A stretch of 64,000 nt of DNA from Planctomycetota bacterium. GTDB taxonomy: Bacteria > Planctomycetota > Phycisphaerae > UBA1845 > PWPN01. This document shows positions 58,316-64,000 of the stretch, piece after piece. Each line of letters opens with the position of its first letter. The stretch's first letter is position 1. The stretch is from assembly GCA_029550525.1 (NCBI GenBank), contig JAKPHF010000056.1, positions 124,001 to 188,000 of the forward strand, in the 5' to 3' direction. The position numbers were made by a program, and so were the translations under genes. The notes under the pieces are model-generated. The model was not told the DNA's origin and ran no database searches. It saw only the letters and a program-made list of their open reading frames with translations.

Positions 58316-58738
58316 ATGCGCGCTTTGGTGGCACTCTCAATCTGGTTGGCAGCCCCGATGGTTGCCTCGGCAGTGCCGGCGGACAAGTCGTTGCGTCCCC
58401 TGCTGGATGCCATCCGCCAGGTCGAGAGCGGCGGCCGTACCGGCGAGATCATCGGCGACGGCGGCCGGTCGTTGGGCCCCTATCAGATCCAACGTCCCTA
58501 TTGGCAGGACAGCAACGTGCCCGGCCGCTACGGTGACGTTCGCAACGTCGAGTATGCCGAGCGGGTCATGATCGCGTACTGGCAGCGCTACTGCCCCACC
58601 GCCCTGGCCCGCCGCGACTATCAAACGCTGGCCCGCATCCACAACGGCGGGCCGCAGGGGCATAGGAAAGCCGCCACGCTGAAGTACTGGAAGAAGGTGG
58701 AAAAGGCTCTGGCCGCCCAGGCCCACCACTCGCGCTAG
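58316..58738 (+). CDS. Exported i-type-lysozyme (destabilase)-like protein, 140 aa
   Basis: The signal peptide ends ASAVPA. The mature part matches invertebrate-type lysozymes/destabilases: DAIRQVESGG (Glu37 as candidate acid), GDGGRSLGPYQIQRPYW (Asp48 as candidate second acid), and ARIHNGGPQGHRKAATLKYW near the C-terminus. Animal members are held by many disulfides; this protein has a single Cys. Predicted to cut peptidoglycan glycan chains or related beta-1,4 glycans, perhaps against other cells. AAGGGAG ribosome site. Confidence 0.83.
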   Translation: MRALVALSIWLAAPMVASAVPADKSLRPLLDAIRQVESGGRTGEIIGDGGRSLGPYQIQRPYWQDSNVPGRYGDVRNVEYAERVMIAYWQRYCPTALARRDYQTLARIHNGGPQGHRKAATLKYWKKVEKALAAQAHHSR

Positions 58739-58760
58739 TCCGACCGCCACGTTCCGGGGG

Positions 58761-58779
58761 GGCGGGCGTCTCGCCCGCC
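58761..58779. repeat. REP-like palindrome, family B
   Basis: GGCGGGCG-TCT-CGCCCGCC, a perfect 8-bp stem with a 3-base loop, 22 bases after the lysozyme-like stop codon. Confidence 0.65.
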
Positions 58780-58841
58780 TGAAATCCATCGTGCCTATTA
58801 AGAGTCACACTAGCGTGCGCGCGACGGCGCAGTGGTGCAGG

Positions 58842-58947
58842 TCAGCTATGAGCTGTGAGCTATGAGCCAAGCCTGCATTTGCCTGACAACTGAGAACTGA
58901 GACTCGCTTGGGCCGACTCAAGCCTCAGGTCTCAGGTCCCAAGCCTC
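58842..58947. repeat. Heptamer arrays of three types
   Basis: AGCTATG-AGCTGTG-AGCTATG (58842-58868), ACTGAGA-ACTGAGA (58887-58904) and CTCAAGC-CTCAGGT-CTCAGGT (58916-58947). They occupy the gap between the convergent lysozyme-like and DUF89 genes. Confidence 0.7.
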
Positions 58948-58952
58948 CCCCT

Positions 58953-60011
58953 CTACGCCGGGTCGAAGCGGCAGACGGCGTCAAAGAGGCGGGCTTTGTG
59001 ATGGCGGATGACGGACTCGTCCTTGAGCATGGCCACGCGCCAGACGTCGCATTTGAACTGCCGGTCCCAGTTGCTTTCGACGCCGCGGCCCATGCCTTCG
59101 AGCACGACCAGGTCGCTGCGGGCGGCTTCGGCGTTGCAGGCCTCACTCACGTGTCCCAGGTCGATGAGCGGCGTGTCGCCGCCCGAACCCACGGCCGCGA
59201 TGCGGTCGGCACGGAGGAACTCGGCCAGCACGGCGTCGCGGCCGGCAAGCGTTTTCAGGAGCGGGCCGAGCTCGGCGATGGTGATATCGTTGAGAGCCGG
59301 CCCGTCGTTGGCGGCGATCACCACCCGCATGCCCGCCCGGGCCATCTCGCGGGCGACCGGGATCACGCCGAGCACGATGTCGGAGCCGGCGTTGTCGGCG
59401 AAGATGAGTGCCTGGCGATAGCGGGCGGGCGGGCCGAGGCGTTCGATGAGTGCATCGGCCTGGTCGATGAACCACGGTCGCGGCGGCACGCGTTCGAGGA
59501 CAGTCTCGAAGTCGATCTCGCCGCGTTCGTACATCTCGACCGTCTTGGGAGAACCGAGATCGAACATATTACCGGCGAAGATGCCGCGGATGAGCCGTTC
59601 CCATCGGCGGTCCGGAGCGATGGCGTCGATGCGTTCGACGACCCGGGGATACAGATCGGCCGCGATGGCGTTCTCGCGGGCTTTGATCTGCCGATAGGGG
59701 TCGGGCCAGCCGTACGCAGCCAGCCAGCGGTTGCGGAAACGCGTGAGATCGATGGTCCGCAGCGGACTGCCCGCCTCGGTCTGGCGGCGGATGCGGTCGA
59801 GATCCGCATGGTAGTCGCGCAGAAACGCCGGCCAGCGAACGTCGAAGTCGCTGTCGGCCTGTTGCGGATCGTCGCGGAGCATGGGCTCGATCCAGCCGGG
59901 AAACCGCTCGAACAGGTCGATCCAGTAATGGCGATCCCAGGGATCCTCGCCGACGTTCCATTCGGACACGCAATATTGATCGGGATCGACAAGTTGGCAC
60001 AAAACAGGCAT
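58953..60011 (-). CDS. DUF89 metal-dependent phosphatase (damage-control family), 352 aa
   Basis: DUF89 proteins dephosphorylate damaged or surplus metabolites such as 4'-phosphopantetheine derivatives or sugar phosphates. Signatures here are LIFADNAGSDIVLGVIP (metal-binding Asp/Asn), VVIAANDGPALNDIT, and LVVLEGMGRGVESN near the C-terminus. The N-terminal half is the usual helical part. The ATG at 60011 is used, since the longer frame begins with a TTG two codons earlier. Substrate unknown. Confidence 0.83.
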   Translation of the reverse strand: MPVLCQLVDPDQYCVSEWNVGEDPWDRHYWIDLFERFPGWIEPMLRDDPQQADSDFDVRWPAFLRDYHADLDRIRRQTEAGSPLRTIDLTRFRNRWLAAYGWPDPYRQIKARENAIAADLYPRVVERIDAIAPDRRWERLIRGIFAGNMFDLGSPKTVEMYERGEIDFETVLERVPPRPWFIDQADALIERLGPPARYRQALIFADNAGSDIVLGVIPVAREMARAGMRVVIAANDGPALNDITIAELGPLLKTLAGRDAVLAEFLRADRIAAVGSGGDTPLIDLGHVSEACNAEAARSDLVVLEGMGRGVESNWDRQFKCDVWRVAMLKDESVIRHHKARLFDAVCRFDPA

Positions 60012-60017
60012 GATCAA

Positions 60018-60168
60018 GAATCCGAAGAGTGAATATCGAAATCCGAAATCCGAATGACGAATGACCAGCTGGAAAGCCGCACCGAGATGTCTGGTTCAGA
60101 GCTCACAGCTCATAGCTCATCGCTTGTATTCGTCATTCTGATTTCGTCATTCGTCATTCGTCATTGGC
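60018..60168. repeat. Heptamer arrays (GAAATCC/GAATGAC and CATAGCT types), inverted arrangement
   Basis: GAAATCC-GAAATCC-GAATGAC-GAATGAC (60018-60066) and the opposite-strand version ATTCGTC-ATTCGTC (60129-60168) flank a CACAGCT-CATAGCT-CATCGCT array (60098-60121). The structure fills the gap between the thioesterase and DUF89 genes. Confidence 0.75.
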
Positions 60169-60549
60169 CACCCCCAGCTCCTCCGGAATCGGGATGGGCT
60201 GGCCCTCCCGGTTCACGCAGGCCAGGATGGTGGAGGCTTCGCACAACAGCACGCCGTCGCGGTAAAGCTTGTACTCGTGGTCGATGCGGGCCCGGCTCTG
60301 GCGGGTGATACGCACGTGCAGCGTGAGCAGATCGTCGTACCGGGCGGGCCGGCGGAATCGGCAGTCGATCTTCACGACCACGAAAAGCACGCCCTTGGCC
60401 TCGAGATCGCGGTAACGCATGCCCGAGGCCCGCAGCAATTCGGTCCGGCCCATCTCGAAGTACTCGAAGTACTTGGAGTGGTGCAGAAAACCCATGGGAT
60501 CGCATTCGGCATAGCGAACACGAATCTCCAATTGACACTCATTCACCAT
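60154..60549 (-). CDS. 4-hydroxybenzoyl-CoA thioesterase-like acyl-CoA thioesterase (YbgC type), 131 aa
   Basis: Single hot-dog domain. VRYAECDPMGFLHHSKYFEYFE contains the YbgC-type catalytic Asp and the family's central helix start. YDDLLTLHVRITRQSRARIDHEYKLYR forms the strands, with CEASTILACVNREGQP at the end. It hydrolyses acyl-CoA thioesters; YbgC is often tied to the envelope Tol-Pal region, not seen here. The ATG at 60549 has AAGGG upstream. The last codons run into a heptamer array. Confidence 0.87.
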   Translation of the reverse strand: MVNECQLEIRVRYAECDPMGFLHHSKYFEYFEMGRTELLRASGMRYRDLEAKGVLFVVVKIDCRFRRPARYDDLLTLHVRITRQSRARIDHEYKLYRDGVLLCEASTILACVNREGQPIPIPEELGVANDE

Positions 60550-60593
60550 TCGGACAAACCCTTTCCCATCGCCACCCGCAAACTCGCTCTCGC

Positions 60594-60618
60594 GGGGGGC
60601 GGGCGTCTCGCCCGCCTC
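60594..60618. repeat. REP-like palindrome, family B
   Basis: GGCGGGCG-TCT-CGCCCGCC within a G-rich flank, about 45 bases upstream of the thioesterase start. A second copy in the opposite sense lies at 60686. Confidence 0.65.
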
Positions 60619-60685
60619 GGAAGCGTCAAACGTCCTCTCCCCGAAGTCGATCACACTGACAAACGGCATGCAGTGCCATCCATAA

Positions 60686-60704
60686 GGCGGGCGAGACGCC
60701 CGCC
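60686..60704. repeat. REP-like palindrome, family B (inverted partner)
   Basis: GGCGGGCG-AGA-CGCCCGCC followed by a C run, facing the copy at 60594 about 70 bases away. Confidence 0.65.
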
Positions 60705-60840
60705 CCCCAAGACCGCCATCCGCCCGAGGTAACCCTACTGAGAGTCTTTCCGCCGGCCCCCAAGCCCCCAGAGGCGCCGCTGTCCGCGCGAACTCCATTC
60801 GGCGGAGACGGCACACACGCCGGTTCGGCCGCGCCCGCGC

Positions 60841-61269
60841 TCACTCCCACTCGCCAGCCGGCCGACAGTAATTCACATCGGGACACTCGTCGCACGTGTA
60901 CTCGTGCTGCTCGCAGCGACGGACGCGGCGGACGATCAGTTGGGCGAGCATCTTGTCCAGGCCGATAGGCCCCGAGCAATGCCACCGCAGCCCCGGGTGG
61001 CGAGCGGCGGCTTGGGCGGCCATGCGGGGGATGTCCTCGCGACTGTGACGCCCCGGGGCGAGGAAGTACGGGAACACGAACACGGTGTCGGCCCCACCGG
61101 CTACCGCGGCGTCGAACGCCTGCTCGATCGTCGGCTCGGCCAAGTCCATGTGGGCGAAGTAGACGGCATCGGTGGTCAGCCGCTGCACTTGCCCGGCGAG
61201 CGACTCGAGCATCTGGTTGGCGGCGGCCAGCTTGCTGCCGTGATCGACGATGATGACTGCGCGGTTCAT
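60841..61269 (-). CDS. CbiX/SirB-like chelatase with C-terminal Cys cluster, 142 aa
   Basis: A short sirohydrochlorin chelatase-like protein: VIIVDHGSKLAAANQML has the first metal-binding His10, and FVFPYFLAPGRHSREDIP the second. Such enzymes insert cobalt, nickel or iron into sirohydrochlorin for cobalamin, F430 or siroheme. After the chelatase domain (about 110 residues) an extra tail has CEQHEYTCDECPDVNYC, four Cys spaced C-x6-C-x2-C-x5-C, a likely Fe-S or metal site. No tetrapyrrole genes are adjacent. Confidence 0.85.
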   Translation of the reverse strand: MNRAVIIVDHGSKLAAANQMLESLAGQVQRLTTDAVYFAHMDLAEPTIEQAFDAAVAGGADTVFVFPYFLAPGRHSREDIPRMAAQAAARHPGLRWHCSGPIGLDKMLAQLIVRRVRRCEQHEYTCDECPDVNYCRPAGEWE

Positions 61270-61280
61270 TTGAAAGCCGT

Positions 61281-61318
61281 TAGCTATGAGCTATAAGCCA
61301 TGGGCCAGAAGCCATCGG
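61281..61318. repeat. Heptamer array (AGCTATG type)
   Basis: TAGCTATGAGCTATAAGCCATGGGCCAGAAGCCAT, a run of degenerate heptamers, separates the CbiX-like gene from the 3' end of guaA. Confidence 0.65.
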
Positions 61319-61352
61319 CCGGACAATGGCGAGCGGCACGGCCGCTCGCCGT

Positions 61353-62900
61353 CTACTCCCACTCGATGGTGCTCGGGGGCTTGCTGGACACGTCGTACAC
61401 GACGCGGTTGATACCCGACACCTCATTGATCACGCGCGACGAGATGCGCCCCAGCACCTCGTAGTCAATGTGGACCCAATCGGCAGTCATGAAATCGGTC
61501 GTTTCGACAAGCCGAATGGCCGCCACCTGCTGGCCCTCGTAGCTGCGGCCGTCACCCATGACGCCCACCGCACTGACCGGCAACAACACGGCGAAGGCCT
61601 GACCGATCTTGCGATACCAGCCTGCGGCCCGGATCTCATCGATGACGATTTCGTCCACCGCCTGCAGGAGTTCCACCCGCTTGGCCGTCACCTCGCCGAT
61701 GATGCGCACCGCCAGGCCCGGCCCCGGGAACGGATGCCGCCACACGATCTCCTCGGGCAGCCCCAGGTGCTCGCCGGCCATCCGCACTTCGTCTTTGAAC
61801 AGGTCGCGCAACGGCTCGATCAGTTCGAAGCCCAGCTCCGCGGGCAATCCGCCTACGTTGTGGTGCAGCTTGATGTTGGCTGCCTGACCGGCCAGGCCCT
61901 GCCCCGACTCGATCACGTCGGGGTACAACGTGCCCTGGGCCAGGAAGCGGGCGTTCGGGATCGTTCTGGCCTCGGCCTTGAAGACCTCGATGAACTCATG
62001 GCCGATACGTTTGCGTTTTTCCTGCGGGTCGGTCACGCCGGCCAGCCGCGACAGGAACCGATCCGCGGCGTTCACCACGCGCAGATCGATCTTGAAGTGG
62101 CCTCGGAAAGTGGACTCGACCAGGCTCGCCTCGTTACGGCGGAGCAAGCCGTTATCAACGAAGATACAGACCAGCCGGTCGCCGATGGCCTCGTGGAGCA
62201 GGGCCGCGGTCACGCTGCTGTCCACGCCGCCGGACAAGCCGCAGATCACGCGATCGTTCGGGCCGACCCGCTCGCGGATGGAGGCGACGGCGGTCTCGAC
62301 GAAGTTGCCGACCTCCCACGAGCCCTTGCAGCCGCAGATGTCGTACAGGAAGTTGCGCAGAATCTGGCCGCCGTAGCGTGTATGCGTGACCTCCGGGTGA
62401 AACTGCACGCCGAAGATGGGTCGCTCGCGATGCCGCACGGCCGCGAGTTCACAGTTGGCCGTGCGGGCCAGCGGAATGAAGCCCTCGGGAAGCGTTTGGA
62501 CCATGTCGCCGTGACTCATCCACACGGTGGTCGGGCCGGGAACGTGACGGAACAACCCGGTGCTTTCGAGGACCTCCAAGCCCGTTCGGCCATATTCACG
62601 GGCGGGCGCGGCATCGACCTTGGCTCCGAGCAACGCCGCCGTGACCTGCATGCCGTAGCAGATGCCGAGGATAGGCACGCCGAGGTCCAGCAAACCGGGG
62701 TCGCACTTAGGGGCGTTCTTCTCGTAGACGCTGGACGGACCACCGCTGAAGATCAGGCCCGACACATTCATCTCCCGAAGCTTGTCGGGCGAGATGGAGG
62801 GCGGGCAGACCACGCTAAAGACGCGGTTTTCGCGCACGCGTCGAGCGATCAGTTGCGAATACTGACTGCCGAAGTCCAGAATGGCAATTGTCTCTTCCAT
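61353..62900 (-). CDS. guaA: GMP synthase (glutamine-hydrolysing), 515 aa
   Basis: Converts XMP to GMP with ammonia from glutamine. The class I amidotransferase domain has GICYGMQV with nucleophile Cys81, plus [11 protein letters not shown]. The ATP-pyrophosphatase domain has [17 protein letters not shown]; the C-terminal dimerisation domain ends [18 protein letters not shown], the classic GuaA end. No Shine-Dalgarno site precedes the ATG, but a good promoter ends 6 bases upstream, which suggests a leaderless mRNA. The frame runs open upstream but without homology. Confidence 0.97.
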   Translation of the reverse strand: MEETIAILDFGSQYSQLIARRVRENRVFSVVCPPSISPDKLREMNVSGLIFSGGPSSVYEKNAPKCDPGLLDLGVPILGICYGMQVTAALLGAKVDAAPAREYGRTGLEVLESTGLFRHVPGPTTVWMSHGDMVQTLPEGFIPLARTANCELAAVRHRERPIFGVQFHPEVTHTRYGGQILRNFLYDICGCKGSWEVGNFVETAVASIRERVGPNDRVICGLSGGVDSSVTAALLHEAIGDRLVCIFVDNGLLRRNEASLVESTFRGHFKIDLRVVNAADRFLSRLAGVTDPQEKRKRIGHEFIEVFKAEARTIPNARFLAQGTLYPDVIESGQGLAGQAANIKLHHNVGGLPAELGFELIEPLRDLFKDEVRMAGEHLGLPEEIVWRHPFPGPGLAVRIIGEVTAKRVELLQAVDEIVIDEIRAAGWYRKIGQAFAVLLPVSAVGVMGDGRSYEGQQVAAIRLVETTDFMTADWVHIDYEVLGRISSRVINEVSGINRVVYDVSSKPPSTIEWE

Positions 62901-62906
62901 GGAACA

Positions 62907-62934
62907 ATTATATCCGGTGGTGTCTGCGCGCCAA
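62907..62934 (-). promoter_or_regulatory. Sigma70-type promoter of guaA, likely leaderless
   Basis: On the minus strand TTGGCG (62929-62934, 4/6) and a perfect TATAAT (62907-62912) are 16 bases apart. Only TGTTCC lies between the -10 box and the ATG at 62900, so transcription should start at or next to the start codon. Confidence 0.6.
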
Positions 62935-63011
62935 TCTGCAGCCCCCGCCGGCCTGCCGCCCGAGGAAATCCGGTGTGTAATTCGGTGCACCTTTCCCAGC
63001 GTGTTGGCGCC

Positions 63012-63060
63012 GCCGCCATCGCCGCGTCGCCGTGTCGCCTCGCCGCTGTGTCGCCGCGTC
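63012..63060 (+). repeat. CGCCGCGT/CGCCGTGT octamer-like repeat
   Basis: CGCCGCGT-CGCCGTGT followed by CGCCGCTGTGTCGCCGCGTC, related to units at 57420-57520. It lies between guaA and the divergent membrane-protein gene. Confidence 0.55.
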
Positions 63061-63101
63061 ATTCTTTCCCCTATGTCGTCCCGCCGGTATCCTGTGCCGC
63101 C

Positions 63102-64000
63102 ATGCTCGCGAGTCCTTCCGAAACTCTGCGCGGCGGCCTTCGGCTGGCCGGTGCGATCCTACTACTGGCAGCGCTGACCGCTCTGCTGCAAGGCCGATCC
63201 GTCGGCTACGGGCTCGTGCTGGACGACTACAACCACCGGGCGGAGCTTCGAGACGGCGACTGGTCGTTCCGCTCGCTGGTGGATGCCTCGCACCTGGGCG
63301 ATCCGCGGCGGCGGGTGCGCATGTGGTGGCAGGACGAAGCCGACCTGTACTTCTTCCGGCCGGTCGCGTTCGCGATCATGCGGGCGACGTATGTGGCAGG
63401 TGGCTGGCGGCCGGACGTCATGCACGTCGCGTCGCTGGGCTGGGGCGTGGTTTGTACGTCGCTCGTGCTGCTGCTGGCCCGGCGGGCCACCGGCTCGACG
63501 GGCTGGGGTCTCCTGGCGGCGGTGCTGTTTCTCATGCACCCGAATAACTTCCTGACACCGCGGTGGATCGCCTGCCAAAACGAACAGATGGCCACGGCGT
63601 TCACGCTGGCCGCTCTGCTGTGCTACGGCCGATACGCCGGCTGGTGGGAGCCGTCCCGAAAGACTCACAACATACTCGACGCACAATTGTGGTGCACGCT
63701 TCCAGCGTGTACGCGCAGACAGGATGCCTGCACCACAATGGCGTCGGCCGCTTTTAGGCAACCGCCGGATGGATCGCCATCACCGCGCTCACGGCGTTCG
63801 CACCTGTTCCTGGCAGCCACCCTGTCATGCTATGTCGCGGCACTCGGCTGCCGTGAGTCGGCCATCGTCCTGCCCGCGCTGCTGGTGCTCGGTGATCTGG
63901 TGACCGCGAAAGGGGCGGGACTCCGGCGAAGACTAGCCGCGTACGCAGCGTTCGCGTTGATCGCAGTCGGGTATCTGGTGCTGCGTCGCGCGATGCTCGG
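63102..64000 (+). CDS. GT-C-type polytopic membrane protein, N-terminal part (cut by window end)
   Basis: The frame is open from ATG 63102 to the window end (299 codons). After a first membrane span (about 12-32) [15 protein letters not shown] carries an Asp-Asp motif in the first outside loop, as in GT-C glycosyltransferases. [38 protein letters not shown] and [19 protein letters not shown] match the O-mannosyl/TPR-linked membrane transferase group. Residues about 195-213 are encoded by a copy of palindromic element A inserted in frame. No ribosome site is obvious. Confidence 0.78.
   Translation, partial: MLASPSETLRGGLRLAGAILLLAALTALLQGRSVGYGLVLDDYNHRAELRDGDWSFRSLVDASHLGDPRRRVRMWWQDEADLYFFRPVAFAIMRATYVAGGWRPDVMHVASLGWGVVCTSLVLLLARRATGSTGWGLLAAVLFLMHPNNFLTPRWIACQNEQMATAFTLAALLCYGRYAGWWEPSRKTHNILDAQLWCTLPACTRRQDACTTMASAAFRQPPDGSPSPRSRRSHLFLAATLSCYVAALGCRESAIVLPALLVLGDLVTAKGAGLRRRLAAYAAFALIAVGYLVLRRAML
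63686..63739. repeat. Dispersed palindromic element A, intragenic copy
   Basis: The most complete copy: ATTGTGGTGCA (outer arm), CACGCT-TCC-AGCGTG (inner hairpin 1), GCAGACA-GGA-TGCCTGC (inner hairpin 2, one mismatch), TGCACCACAAT (outer arm, exact complement of the first). It is 54 bp long (18 codons) and keeps the reading frame of the membrane-protein gene open. Confidence 0.8.

Noticed and set aside
51833..61318. Possible CRISPR arrays in the repeat-rich gaps
   Set aside because: Units are 7 bases long and contiguous, without equal-length repeats or unique spacers, and no cas genes are present.

Overview
The window reads as high-GC chromosomal DNA of a planctomycete, most likely of the class Phycisphaerae. 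That placement is an inference from gene content: two sulfatases, a PEP-CTERM protein, exported proteins ending in dockerin-like Asp-rich tails, a DUF1571 protein, a GH172 (DUF2961) enzyme, an i-type-lysozyme-like protein and frequent GTG/TTG starts. No rRNA, tRNA, CRISPR array, prophage or insertion sequence was recognised. About 52 protein genes are supported, two of them cut by the window ends.

Layout. 1-12 kb: a partial exported protein behind a TTGACA promoter, two divergent sulfatases, a CysQ-like phosphatase, a GH172 enzyme, an amidase, RsmJ, and a coupled pair (EF-hand protein plus PHP-domain protein). 12-19 kb: a four-gene minus-strand operon of exported proteins (dockerin-tailed protein, PEP-CTERM protein, fibronectin-III/dockerin protein, beta-helix hydrolase/dockerin), facing a LacI-family regulator; a palindromic operator lies on the predicted start site of the operon. 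19-30 kb: alpha/beta hydrolase, ECF sigma factor, a 967-residue PHP/BACON/dockerin protein, then sucA-sucB-lpd (2-oxoglutarate dehydrogenase E1, E2, E3) and a YgbA-like protein. 30-40 kb: a deaminase carrying an inserted MshEN-like domain, an esterase, an isochorismatase-type hydrolase, a TIM-barrel isomerase, a solitary sucD, and an ECF sigma/anti-sigma pair followed by a beta-propeller protein. 40-49 kb: a GspE/PilB ATPase, rho and coaE, a VOC protein and an anchored exported protein, an unknown exported protein, and a histidine kinase. 49-63 kb: DUF1571, a squalene-synthase-like enzyme and a Tat-exported beta-propeller hydrolase; then the envelope-lipid cluster rimO-pgsA-pgpA-(amphi-Trp)-uppP; then a STAS protein, a lysozyme-like protein, a DUF89 phosphatase, a thioesterase, a CbiX-like chelatase and guaA. 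63 kb to the end: a partial GT-C-type membrane protein.

How it fits together: housekeeping genes (TCA cycle, phospholipids, rho, coaE, guaA) alternate with exported enzymes for sulfated or acetylated polysaccharides. The LacI-controlled operon is the clearest regulated unit.

Most unusual: (i) a two-motif MshEN-type domain inserted inside an 8-oxoguanine-deaminase-like enzyme; (ii) a dispersed palindromic element of about 54 bp predicted to fold into two hairpins closed by an outer stem, present four times and once in frame inside a membrane-protein gene; (iii) several families of degenerate heptanucleotide arrays, often as inverted pairs, in gaps between genes. Starts were chosen by Shine-Dalgarno fit, signal peptides and family length. 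Short sites were located by eye and may be off by a base or two.
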